A DNA stretch of 18,011 nt, taken from the NCBI GenBank assembly GCA_035279525.1, contig DATEHQ010000088.1:1-18011 (forward strand), read 5' to 3'. The notes under the pieces are model-generated. The model was not told the origin of the DNA. It worked only from the letters and a program-made list of their open reading frames with translations, and did not search any database. The position numbers and the translations under genes are program-made. Below are positions 1 through 7,510 of the stretch, piece by piece (position 1 is the first letter of the stretch; the number at the start of each line of letters is the position of its first letter). Source of the DNA: DATEHQ01 sp035279525. GTDB taxonomy: Bacteria > Chloroflexota > Dormibacteria > Dormibacterales > Dormibacteraceae.

Positions 1-1179
1 GCCACCAGGGTGCTGGGCGAGTACCTCCGCGACGTGGTCAAGGCCAACCCGACCAACTTCCGGATCATGGGCCCCGACGAAACGGTCTCCAACCGCCTCA
101 CCCCAGTGCTCGACGTCACCGACCGCGCCTGGGACGCCGAAACAATTCCCGGCGACGACCACCTATCGCCGGACGGGCGCGTCATGGAGGTGCTCAGCGA
201 GCATCTCTGCGAGGGCTGGCTCGAGGGTTACCTGTTGACCGGCCGTCACGGGTTGTTCAACTGCTACGAGGCCTTCATCCACATCGTCGACTCGATGTTC
301 AACCAGCACGCGAAGTGGCTGAAGGTCACCAGGCACATCCCGTGGCGGCGGCCGATCGCGTCTTTGAACTACCTGCTGTCCTCGCATGTCTGGCGCCAGG
401 ACCACAACGGCTTTTCGCATCAGGACCCGGGCTTCATAGACCACGTCATGAACAAGAAGGCCGAGGTGATTCGCGTGTATCTCGCGCCGGATGCAAACTG
501 CCTGCTGTCGATCGCGGACCACTGCCTGCGCAGCCGGAACTACGTCAACGTCGTGGTGGCGGGCAAGCAACCGGCGCTGAGCTACCTCGGCATCGAGGAG
601 GCGATCGCGCACTGCACGCGCGGGCTCGGGATCTGGGAGTGGGCCAGCACCGACAAGGGAAGCGAGCCGGACGTCGTGCTGGCCTGCGCGGGAGACGTGC
701 CGACCCTGGAGACGCTGGCGGCGGCCGACCTGATCCGACAGCACCTTCCCCACCTTCTCGTGCGCGTGATCAACGTGGTCGACCTGATGCGGCTCCAGCC
801 TCGGAGCGAGCATCCGCACGGACTGAGCGACGCCGAGTTCGACGACCTGTTCACGAGCGACCGGCCGGTGGTCTTTGCGTACCACGGCTACCCGTGGCTG
901 ATCCATCGTCTGACCTACCGCCGCACCAACCACGGCAACATCCACGTCCGCGGCTACAAGGAGGAGGGCACCACGACGACGCCCTTCGACATGGTCATGC
1001 TCAACGACCTCGACCGATTCCATCTCGTGATGGACGTGATCGACCGGGTGCCGAGCCTCGGCACGAAGGCCGCGCACATCCGCCAGTCGATGATCGACCA
1101 GCGTATTCACCACCGGCAGTACACGCGCGACCACGGCGAGGACTCCCCCGACATCACCAACTGGACCTGGACGCACTAA
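1..1179 (+). CDS. xfp: Phosphoketolase (XFP family), C-terminal part, 5' end outside window
   Basis: Thiamine-diphosphate enzyme that splits xylulose-5-P (and often fructose-6-P) with phosphate to acetyl phosphate plus glyceraldehyde-3-P or erythrose-4-P, in the cytoplasm. The open frame runs from base 1 without a start, so about half of a typical 800-residue protein is present. Family-typical stretches visible are LLTGRHGLFNCYEAF, HNGFSHQDPGFIDH, the AYHGYPWLIHRLTYRR segment and the NIHVRGYKEEGTTTTPFDM segment close to the C-terminus, which is the XFP C-terminal domain. It ends with TAA at 1177-1179. A strong hairpin follows, and acetate kinase lies 225 bp downstream on the same strand, giving the usual acetyl-P to acetate plus ATP branch. 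The identification is secure. Substrate preference cannot be told from this part. Confidence 0.95.
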   Translation, partial: ATRVLGEYLRDVVKANPTNFRIMGPDETVSNRLTPVLDVTDRAWDAETIPGDDHLSPDGRVMEVLSEHLCEGWLEGYLLTGRHGLFNCYEAFIHIVDSMFNQHAKWLKVTRHIPWRRPIASLNYLLSSHVWRQDHNGFSHQDPGFIDHVMNKKAEVIRVYLAPDANCLLSIADHCLRSRNYVNVVVAGKQPALSYLGIEEAIAHCTRGLGIWEWASTDKGSEPDVVLACAGDVPTLETLAAADLIRQHLPHLLVRVINVVDLMRLQPRSEHPHGLSDAEFDDLFTSDRPVVFAYHGYPWLIHRLTYRRTNHGNIHVRGYKEEGTTTTPFDMVMLNDLDRFHLVMDVIDRVPSLGTKAAHIRQSMIDQRIHHRQYTRDHGEDSPDITNWTWTH

Positions 1180-1185
1180 CTCATG

Positions 1186-1211
1186 AGAGGAAACCCTGAA
1201 TGGTTTCCTCT
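1186..1211 (+). terminator. Hairpin between phosphoketolase and acetate kinase genes
   Basis: A perfect 10-bp inverted repeat, AGAGGAAACC and GGTTTCCTCT, with a 6-nt loop (CTGAAT) begins 6 bp after the phosphoketolase stop codon. There is no T-run behind it, so it is either a weak or non-canonical terminator or an mRNA 3'-end stabiliser/attenuator that sets the ratio of the two genes. The remaining intergenic stretch to 1404 shows no other clear signal. Confidence 0.55.
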
Positions 1212-1404
1212 GCGCGCCAAGCGCGTGCAGGTTGTGACTAATGATTGCATCGCGCGTGTGGCTTCGCCCCAGGCGCTGCTCTCCTTCCGGTGTGCGGTTC
1301 GGACTGTTTTCAAGAGAGTTCCAGTGTCAAGTGTGTGGGCGGCATGGAAGCCATAGTCGCGGCCAGGCGAAGCCTGTCCGCCATCGCGATGTCGGGCTAG
1401 CAGG

Positions 1405-2547
1405 ATGCGGGTGCTCGTCGTCAACGCCGGGTCGAGCTCGCTCAAGGTCAGCCTGGTCGACGAAGACGACCACGTGCTGTCAGAGCGAGAGTTCGAGGCG
1501 GCCGAGGGCCGCGTTGCGGAGACGGAGCTGTCCTCGGTGATCCGCTCCATGGACGGCATCGAGGCGATCGGGCACCGGGTCGTCCACGGCGGCCCCCGCT
1601 ACCCGGGCTCGGTCCGAATCGACGGCGAGGTGATCCGCTACCTGGTGAGCATCACCGACCTGGCGCCACTGCATCTCCCCGCCACGCTCGCGAGCATGTC
1701 CGCGGTGCGCGAGGTGCTGCCGAGGCTGCCCGCCGTCGCGTGCATGGACACCGCGTTCCATGCCCGCATGCCGGCCGCGGCGTCGACGTACGCGATCCCC
1801 GCCGAATGGCGGGAGCGCTGGGGCATCCGGCGCTACGGCTTCCACGGCTTCTCGCACGCGTACGCGTCGCGGCGCGCGGCCGAGATGCTCGGCCGGCCGA
1901 TCACGGAGCTCAAGCTGGTCACCTGCCACCTCGGCTCCGGCGCGTCGCTGGCGGCGGTGCGAGCAGGGAGGTCCGTCGACACCACGATGGGTTTCACCCC
2001 GCTCGAGGGTCTGGTCATGGCGACCCGTTCGGGCACCGTCGACCCCGGAATGCTGCTCTACCTGGAGCGTCACGCCGGGCTCACCGAAGCGCAGCTGACC
2101 GAGGCGCTCGATCGCAAAGGTGGGCTGGTCGCGCTGGCCGGTACTGGCGACATGCGCGAGATCCTGGCTCGCATCGAGGAGGGGGACGACGACGCCGAGC
2201 TTGCGCTCGACGTCTACGTCCACCGGCTGCGCGCGTTGATCGCGTCGATGGCGGCGGCCATGGCCGGCCTCGACGCCCTGGTCTTCACCGGCGGCGTGGG
2301 CGAGAACGCGGCGCCGGTGCGCGGCGCGACGGTGTCAGGCCTGCGCTTCCTCGGTGTCGAGACCGAACCGGCCCTCAACGCAAGCGCCGAGGGCGACGCG
2401 GACATCAGCGCGCCGGGGGCGAGGGTGCCGACGCTGGTGGTCAAGGCGCGGGAGGACGTCGAGGTCGCGCGCGAGGTCCGCCGCGTGCTGTCCGCGCCGG
2501 CATCCGCGCCGGCGGCTCGCGCTTCGGGAGACGCCGTCTCGACATGA
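1405..2547 (+). CDS. ackA: Acetate kinase
   Basis: Reversibly transfers phosphate between acetyl phosphate and ADP, giving acetate and ATP in the cytoplasm. It belongs to the ASKHA fold. The N-terminal signature VNAGSSSLKVSL is at residues 6-17, the substrate-side motif MDTAFHARMP near 113, the HGFSHAYASRRAAEML segment near 148, the second signature HLGSGASLAAV at about 175-185 and FTGGVGENA at about 294-302. The 380 residues are close to the usual 390-400. The ATG at 1405 places the signature at the normal distance from the N-terminus; only a weak AGG lies upstream. Downstream of the phosphoketolase it should consume the acetyl phosphate made there. I see no phosphotransacetylase in the window. 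Confidence 0.95.
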   Translation: MRVLVVNAGSSSLKVSLVDEDDHVLSEREFEAAEGRVAETELSSVIRSMDGIEAIGHRVVHGGPRYPGSVRIDGEVIRYLVSITDLAPLHLPATLASMSAVREVLPRLPAVACMDTAFHARMPAAASTYAIPAEWRERWGIRRYGFHGFSHAYASRRAAEMLGRPITELKLVTCHLGSGASLAAVRAGRSVDTTMGFTPLEGLVMATRSGTVDPGMLLYLERHAGLTEAQLTEALDRKGGLVALAGTGDMREILARIEEGDDDAELALDVYVHRLRALIASMAAAMAGLDALVFTGGVGENAAPVRGATVSGLRFLGVETEPALNASAEGDADISAPGARVPTLVVKAREDVEVAREVRRVLSAPASAPAARASGDAVST

Positions 2548-2592
2548 CGCGCTTCGGGGCGGGCGGTCCAAGCGGATCCAGCGAGGGAGCGG

Positions 2593-3066
2593 TTACGTGA
2601 GGCGCTTGGACATGATCACGTTGGTCGGCTCGTAGCCCAACTTCTCATAAAGCGGCCGCGCCGCCGAATTGGCTGCGAAGACGTGCAGCCCGATCGCTCC
2701 CAGGCCGAGTCGCCTGACCTCGCGCTCCAATTCGAGCATGGCCGCTTCCGCGTAGCCCCGACGCCGAAACGGCGGAAAGATCTCGATGTTGTAGATCCAT
2801 CCGGACGGCGGCTTCGGTATCACGCCGAGCCACAGCAGCCCGACCGGCTCATGGTCCTTCGAGCGCACTATCGACCAGAGGTGGTGACCCGGGGTGGCCG
2901 GGCCCTGGGGCAGCAGGGTGGCGTGCTCCTCCCTGCTCTTTTCGAGTGCCTCATCCTCGGCCCAGCGGCCGGAGGCGACGTGCTCCGCGGCGTATCCCGC
3001 GATGGCCTCCGGCAGCCAGGCGTCGAACTGCTCCTGCGTCATGGGGGCGAGCTCGATGGCGGCCAC
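2593..3066 (-). CDS. GNAT-family N-acetyltransferase
   Basis: Predicted acetyl-CoA-dependent N-acetyltransferase of 157 residues, one GNAT domain. The acetyl-CoA-binding motif A is the stretch NIEIFPPFRRRGYAEAAM around residues 93-110, with the R/QxxGxG/A-type loop RRRGYA. Motif B is AARPLYEKLGYEP near 135-147. The GTG start at 3066 keeps the N-terminal beta strand (AIELAPMT); an ATG at 3042 would remove it. No convincing Shine-Dalgarno site is seen for either. The substrate is unknown and cannot be inferred from the neighbours. It is transcribed toward ackA (convergent) and away from the tRNA region. Confidence 0.85.
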   Translation of the reverse strand: MAAIELAPMTQEQFDAWLPEAIAGYAAEHVASGRWAEDEALEKSREEHATLLPQGPATPGHHLWSIVRSKDHEPVGLLWLGVIPKPPSGWIYNIEIFPPFRRRGYAEAAMLELEREVRRLGLGAIGLHVFAANSAARPLYEKLGYEPTNVIMSKRLT

Positions 3067-3106
3067 GGAGCGATAAGTCTAGGAGCGCCCTCGAGTCTCG
3101 AATCTC

Positions 3107-3169
3107 CCGGATAGGCCGGACTCTCCGAATAGCGCAGCCGGCGCCATGCCTGATAGTCCGGACTATCCG
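3107..3169. repeat. Two units of a palindromic repeat with 42-bp period
   Basis: Two copies of the imperfect palindrome GGATAGKCCGGMCTATCC: one at 3107-3127 and one at 3150-3169. The second holds a perfect 16-bp palindrome at 3152-3167 (GATAGTCCGGACTATC). The central CCGG cores are at 3116-3119 and 3158-3161, exactly 42 bp apart. The spacer contains CAGCCGG, as do spacers of the related cluster at 7349-7497. The units lie between the GNAT gene start and the tRNA-Arg 3' end. They could be REP-like elements or protein-binding sites. Confidence 0.8.
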
Positions 3170-3201
3170 AGGCCGGAGCCAATCAGCCAGGCCGGCCAGA
3201 T

Positions 3202-3277
3202 TGGTGCCCCGCTGAGGATTCGAACCTCAGACCCTCTGTTTAGAAGACAGATGCTCTATCCACTGAGCTAGCGGGGC
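3202..3277 (-). tRNA. tRNA-Arg, anticodon TCT
   Basis: Reading the minus strand, acceptor arms GCCCCGC (3277-3271) and GCGGGGC (3212-3206) pair perfectly. They enclose a D arm with GCTC and GAGC, an anticodon arm TCTGT-CTTCTAA-ACAGA with anticodon TCT, a GGGTC variable loop and a T arm with TGAGG, TTCGAAT and CCTCA. The discriminator A and an encoded CCA are at 3205-3202. The anticodon reads AGA/AGG arginine codons. All arms are intact, and no duplicated tRNA end suggestive of an integrated element is seen in the window. Confidence 0.95.
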
Positions 3278-3389
3278 GAAGCCGACATTCGCGAGAATAG
3301 CCTGCGAGGGTGGGCGTCAGATCAGCGACAACCTGAAGCGGCTCAAGGACATTCTCTCCGAGGTCACAGACCTCAACCGTGCCTATCGC

Positions 3390-4841
3390 GTGCTCGAATG
3401 GGACCAGGAGACCTACATGCCGCCGGGCGGCGTCATGTCGCGCGCCGAGCAGCTCTCCACCATCTCCCGCCTGTCACACGTCCGCTTCACGGGGGAGGAG
3501 GTCGGCCGGCTGCTCGACGACCTGCAGAGCGAGGTCGCCGGAAAGGACTACGACTCGACCGAGGCGAGCCTTGTCCGCGTCATCCGCCGCGACTACGAGC
3601 AGGCACGCAGGCTGTCACCGGACCTGGTGGCCGAGATCTCGACCGCCAGCTCGACCGCGATGCCCGTCTGGCGCAAGGCGCGCCAGGAGGGGAACTTCAG
3701 CCTCTTCGCCCCCTACCTCGAGAAGAACGTCGAGCTCAACCGGCGCGTCGCCGACGCGCTGGGTTACGAGAAGCGGCCCTATGACGCGCTGATCAACTAC
3801 AACGAGCCAGGCCTGACGACCGCTCAGCTCGAGGAATTGTTCGCGGAGCTCAAGAGTGCGATCGTCCCGCTCGTCGCGGACATCGCGCGCCACGACGGCG
3901 CGGCCGACGACACGGTCCTCCACCGGGACTTCGACCCGGAGCTGCAGCTGAAGTACGCGCTCGATACGGTGGCCAGGCTGGGCTACGACCTCGACCGGGG
4001 CAGGCAGGACCTCTCGACGCATCCGTTCTCGACGTCATTCGGGCCCGGCGACGTGCGCATCACCACGCGGGTCTCGCGGGACTTCTTCAACGAGTGCCTG
4101 TTCGGCTCGATCCACGAGGCGGGTCACGCCATGTACAACCAGGGCATGGGAGAGGACATCGATCGCACTCCGCTCTGGGACGGCGCCTCGCCTGGCGTGC
4201 ACGAATCGCAATCGCGTTTGTGGGAGAACCTCGTCGGAAGGAGCCGGCCCTTCTGGCGCCACTTCTATCCGAGCCTCCGCGCGACCTTCCCCGATCAGCT
4301 GCGCGACGTCGACGAAGAAGCCTTTTACCGAGCGGTGAACCGGTCGTACCCGTCGTACATCCGCGTCGAGGCGGACGAGGTCACCTACAACATGCACATC
4401 CTCATGCGCTTCGAGCTCGAGAACGAGCTGCTCGAAGGCACCTTGACGGTGAAGGACCTGCCCGAAGCGTGGAACTCGCGCTTCAAGTCCTACCTTGGCC
4501 TCGACGTTCCGAACGATCGCGAGGGCGTGCTCCAGGACATCCATTGGTCCTACGTCAGCTTCGGCGTGTTCCCCGGCTACACGCTCGGCAACCTGATCGG
4601 GGCTCAGCTGATGGAGAAGATCCGAACCGACATCTCCGACCTGGATGCGCAGGTCGAGCGAGGCGAGTTCGCACCGCTGCTCGCATGGCTGCGCAAGAAC
4701 GTGCACCGGCACGGCCGGAAGTTCACGCCGGACGAGCTGCTCGAGCGCGCGACCGGGAAGAAGCTGACCGCAGGACCGTGGATCTCTTACGTCCAGCAGA
4801 AATTCGGGGCCCTGTACGGACTGCACGCCGTTCGGGGCTGA
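3390..4841 (+). CDS. M32-family metallocarboxypeptidase (carboxypeptidase Taq)
   Basis: Zinc-dependent carboxypeptidase of the M32 family, cytoplasmic, removing C-terminal residues from peptides. Counted from the GTG at 3390, the zinc motif HEAGH is at residues 242-246 within SIHEAGHAMYNQG. The downstream glutamate ligand lies in VHESQSRLWEN (H271-E272-S273). Length is 483 against about 500 in the family. The frame continues open upstream, and residues encoded from about 3321 (NLKRLKDILSEV, then LNRAYRVLEWDQ) look like the missing N-terminal helix. However, no ATG, GTG or TTG occurs in frame between the stop at 3264-3266 and 3390. An ATC at 3321 with GAGGGTGG before it, or CTG at 3333, may be the true start. 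The DHFR-like gene follows after 4 bp, so they are probably co-transcribed. Confidence 0.9.
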   Translation: MLEWDQETYMPPGGVMSRAEQLSTISRLSHVRFTGEEVGRLLDDLQSEVAGKDYDSTEASLVRVIRRDYEQARRLSPDLVAEISTASSTAMPVWRKARQEGNFSLFAPYLEKNVELNRRVADALGYEKRPYDALINYNEPGLTTAQLEELFAELKSAIVPLVADIARHDGAADDTVLHRDFDPELQLKYALDTVARLGYDLDRGRQDLSTHPFSTSFGPGDVRITTRVSRDFFNECLFGSIHEAGHAMYNQGMGEDIDRTPLWDGASPGVHESQSRLWENLVGRSRPFWRHFYPSLRATFPDQLRDVDEEAFYRAVNRSYPSYIRVEADEVTYNMHILMRFELENELLEGTLTVKDLPEAWNSRFKSYLGLDVPNDREGVLQDIHWSYVSFGVFPGYTLGNLIGAQLMEKIRTDISDLDAQVERGEFAPLLAWLRKNVHRHGRKFTPDELLERATGKKLTAGPWISYVQQKFGALYGLHAVRG

Positions 4842-4845
4842 CGGC

Positions 4846-5409
4846 GTGCCCGGCAAGCTCATCTACACCGCCCTGATGTCGCTCGACGGCTACGTCGCCG
4901 ACGCTGACGGGAACTTCGACTGGGCAGCGCCGGACGAGGAGGTGCATTCGTTCGTCAACGACCTCGAACGCCCCGTCGGCACCTATCTCTATGGCCGCCG
5001 GATGTATGAGGTCATGCGGGCCTGGGAGACGATGGACAGGCTGCCTGACCAACCGCCGGTCATTCTCGACTTCGCGAAGATCTGGCAGGGCGCTGAGAAG
5101 GTCGTGTACTCGACCACGCTCGAGAAAGCATCCAGCGCTCGAACGCGGATCGAGCGCAGCTTCGACCCGGAAGCGATCCGGCGCATGAAGGCATCGGCCG
5201 GCGCCGACATCGCCGTCGGCGGACCGCACCTGGCCGCGCAGGCGGTCAGGGCCGGCCTGGTCGACGAGCTTCAACTCATACTCGCGCCCGTGCTGGTCGG
5301 ATCGGGCAATCACTTCCTGCCCGACGCCGCGCAACTGAAGCTCGAGCTCCTCGGCGAGCGCAGGTTCCGCGGCGGAACCGTCTACGTCAACTACAGGCTC
5401 GCCGGTTAG
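4846..5409 (+). CDS. Dihydrofolate reductase / RibD C-terminal family protein
   Basis: A 187-residue single-domain protein of the DHFR/RibD-C superfamily, an NADPH-dependent reductase fold. Visible are the N-terminal strand with TALMSLDGYVAD (residues 8-19), YLYGRRMYEVM (47-57), the nucleotide-binding AVGGPHLAAQAV (123-134) and LILAPVLVGSG (144-154). Such stand-alone members are common in soil bacteria and usually have no proven substrate, so folate or riboflavin metabolism should not be assumed. The GTG start lies 4 bp after the M32 peptidase stop, indicating an operon. Its TAG stop overlaps the TAA of the convergent nitrilase gene in a shared TTAG (5406-5409). Confidence 0.88.
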   Translation: MPGKLIYTALMSLDGYVADADGNFDWAAPDEEVHSFVNDLERPVGTYLYGRRMYEVMRAWETMDRLPDQPPVILDFAKIWQGAEKVVYSTTLEKASSARTRIERSFDPEAIRRMKASAGADIAVGGPHLAAQAVRAGLVDELQLILAPVLVGSGNHFLPDAAQLKLELLGERRFRGGTVYVNYRLAG

Positions 5410-6365
5410 CCGAATTCGATCGGTGCGAGGGGCTCGCGGTTCACCTCGAGCTTGAAGATGTCGGGCCGGCCGTAGTGTCCCGCCACGTCGAGCGTTCGCT
5501 TGGCCGCTGACGCCTTCGCGGGATCGGCGTCCGCGTAGAGGATGCCGTGCTGCTCGTGCAGCGGACCGGCGACGACCTTGCCGGACGGGTTGACGATGAC
5601 CGAGTCGCCGGGGTTGAACCACTCCTCCAGGTCTGGGAACAGCTGCCCGCGCCTCGGAAAGTCGTTGGGTATGTCCTTACCGCGCATCGCGCTCCCCGTG
5701 CCGAGCACCCAGCACCGGCCTTCGCCCGCGATGTGCGACATGGTCGCGAGCCATAGTTCGCCCGCGTCCCAGGTCGGGGCGACGTAGATCTCGCAGCCCT
5801 GCGCGAACAAGGCAAACCGCGCCAGCGGCATGTAGTTCTCCCAGCAGATGAGGCCGCCGACCCGGCCCATCGGTGTCTCGACCACGCGCAGCCCGACCGC
5901 CTCCCCGGTGCCCCACACCATGCGCTCAGGGTTGGTGGGCATCAGCTTGCGGTGGCGATTCAGGATTTCGCCGGACGGCCCGATCAGGACCATCGTGTTG
6001 TAGAGCGTGCCGCGGCTGAACTCCCCGTCGCGCTCGTGGATGCCGATCGACACAGTGGCCTTGAAGCGTTTCGCCGCCGCCTGGATCGGCTTCAGGTCAC
6101 CTCCTTTGAGGTCGACGGCGTTTTCGATGAGCCGCGCATGAATCTCGGCCGTCAGGTCGAAGTCGTCACCGGGACGGAGCCGCCACAGCCACTCCGGGTA
6201 TCCGGGCAGCCAGGTCTCGGGAAAAGAGACCAGCCGCGCCCCCGACTCGACGGCCTCTTCCAGCAGCCTGACCCCGCGCTGCAGGGTCTTGTCGCGGTGA
6301 AGCGTGACAGGCGGATGCTGCACCACCGCCACGCGGTGTGGGTTCGGCTTCCGCATGTTGGGCAT
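5406..6365 (-). CDS. Nitrilase (carbon-nitrogen hydrolase superfamily)
   Basis: Nitrile-hydrolysing type C-N hydrolase of 319 residues, converting nitriles to carboxylic acid plus ammonia. The catalytic triad is visible: Glu50 in FPETW, Lys140 in HRKLMPT and Cys174 in GLICWENYMP. The segment RMVWGTGEAVGL between Lys and Cys and ENYMPLAR after the Cys fit the true nitrilase branch rather than the amidase or ureidopropionase branches, but specificity is an inference. Two ATGs, at 6365 and 6356, are possible starts; neither has a clear Shine-Dalgarno site. It begins 14 bp downstream of the HMG-CoA lyase stop on the same strand and is likely translated from the same transcript. Confidence 0.9.
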   Translation of the reverse strand: MPNMRKPNPHRVAVVQHPPVTLHRDKTLQRGVRLLEEAVESGARLVSFPETWLPGYPEWLWRLRPGDDFDLTAEIHARLIENAVDLKGGDLKPIQAAAKRFKATVSIGIHERDGEFSRGTLYNTMVLIGPSGEILNRHRKLMPTNPERMVWGTGEAVGLRVVETPMGRVGGLICWENYMPLARFALFAQGCEIYVAPTWDAGELWLATMSHIAGEGRCWVLGTGSAMRGKDIPNDFPRRGQLFPDLEEWFNPGDSVIVNPSGKVVAGPLHEQHGILYADADPAKASAAKRTLDVAGHYGRPDIFKLEVNREPLAPIEFG

Positions 6366-6379
6366 GCGGCAATAGTGCG

Positions 6380-7276
6380 CTAGCCAGGGCTCGGATAGTC
6401 GCCCGCGCGCGCGACCATGCCCGGCAGCTCCTTGCCGAGCTGGGCGCCGAGCCAGTGGGAGGTCGCGATGAGGGCCTCGAGGTCGATCCCCGTCTCCACG
6501 CCGAGGCCGCGCAGCAGGTAGACGAGGTCCTCGGTCGCTATGTTGCCGGTGGCCTTCGGCGCGAACGGACAGCCGCCTGCCCCACCGACCGACGAGTCGA
6601 GCGACACCACACCCTCTTCCACCGCGGTGGCCGCGTTGGCGTATCCGGTGTTGCGCGTGTTGTGGAAGTGCGCGCCAACCGTCGCGCCGAGGGCGCGCGC
6701 GCCTCGGACCAGCTGGCGCACCTGGGACGGCACGCCGACGCCGATCGTGTCCGCCAGGCACAACTCGTCCGGCGGGATGGCCATCACCTGCTCGACGATG
6801 GAGAGCACGCGCTCAGGCGGCACGGGTCCTTCGAAGGGGCAGCCGAAGGAAACGCTCAAGGTGACCGTCACCGGCATGCGGTCGGCCCGTGCCCGCGCGA
6901 CGAGCGCCAGCGCGGTCTGCAGCCCTTCCTCGACGGTGGCGTTCTGGTTGCGCTTGCCGAAGGTGTCGGTGGCCGCAAACGCATAGTGCACCTCGTCCAC
7001 GCCCGCCGCGACAGCTCGGTCGTAGCCCTTGTCGTTGAGGATCAGCCCGGCGTAGACGACGCCAGGGCGGCGCTTCAGCACCGACATGACCTCCTCCGCG
7101 CCCGCCATCTGCGGCACCAGCTTCGGATTGACGAAGCTCGCCGCCTCCATTCGCTTGAGGCCGGCGCCCGCGAGCCTGTCGCAAAGCTCGGCGCGGACCG
7201 CAGGCGCCAGCACCGCCGGCTCGTTCTGGAGCCCGTCGCGAGGTCCCACGTCGCAGACGGCAAGGGGCACGTACAT
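6380..7276 (-). CDS. Hydroxymethylglutaryl-CoA lyase
   Basis: Cleaves 3-hydroxy-3-methylglutaryl-CoA to acetyl-CoA and acetoacetate, the last step of leucine catabolism. It is a DRE-TIM metallolyase. From the ATG at 7276 (298 aa), the metal/substrate region VGPRDGLQNE is at residues 10-19, ASFVNPKLVPQMA near 46-58, HFHNT with two metal-binding histidines at about 203 and 205, and the HMGL signature GGAGGCPFAPKATGN with catalytic Cys at about 236. An upstream GTG at 7309 would add 11 residues that the family does not need. The five-prime region carries the four-unit repeat array. No other leucine-degradation genes are present; the nitrilase follows directly. Confidence 0.92.
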   Translation of the reverse strand: MYVPLAVCDVGPRDGLQNEPAVLAPAVRAELCDRLAGAGLKRMEAASFVNPKLVPQMAGAEEVMSVLKRRPGVVYAGLILNDKGYDRAVAAGVDEVHYAFAATDTFGKRNQNATVEEGLQTALALVARARADRMPVTVTLSVSFGCPFEGPVPPERVLSIVEQVMAIPPDELCLADTIGVGVPSQVRQLVRGARALGATVGAHFHNTRNTGYANAATAVEEGVVSLDSSVGGAGGCPFAPKATGNIATEDLVYLLRGLGVETGIDLEALIATSHWLGAQLGKELPGMVARAGDYPSPG

Positions 7277-7348
7277 AAGGTAGAGCCCGAGCGGGAGTGG
7301 CTTCGCCACCGGCCGGCGCGGGCAACTCGCCGTAAGGGACCACGATTT

Positions 7349-7497
7349 CTGATAGTCCGGCCGATCCGGGGACAGCCGGGCATCGCGATTCGGATAGTCC
7401 GGCCAATCCAGGGGTTGCCAGGCGCCTGCACCTCGGATAGTCCGGCCTATCCGGGAACAGCCGGCCCTTGCGATTCCGATAGTCCGGCCTATCCGGA
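7349..7497. repeat. Array of four palindromic repeats with 42-43 bp spacing
   Basis: Four copies of a near-palindrome with consensus GGATAGTCCGGCCTATCC lie at 7349-7370, 7391-7411, 7434-7455 and 7476-7496. The central CCGG cores start at 7357, 7399, 7442 and 7484, so spacing is 42, 43 and 42 bp. Spacers are not unique: those after copies 1 and 3 share CAGCCGG and GCGATTC. The same family occurs at 3107-3169 with the same 42-bp spacing. The array fills most of the gap between the HMG-CoA lyase start and the phosphoesterase stop. Confidence 0.85.
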
Positions 7498-7510
7498 AAT
7501 TGGCCGGTCC

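Noticed and set aside
163..1176. 337-residue minus-strand open frame opposite phosphoketolase
   Set aside because: Val/Arg/His-rich shadow of a high-GC gene with no recognisable motif; the plus strand is unambiguous phosphoketolase.
7349..7497. CRISPR array
   Set aside because: Units are full palindromes, the spacers are partly similar to each other, only four copies exist, no cas genes are nearby, and the same unit occurs at 3107-3169.
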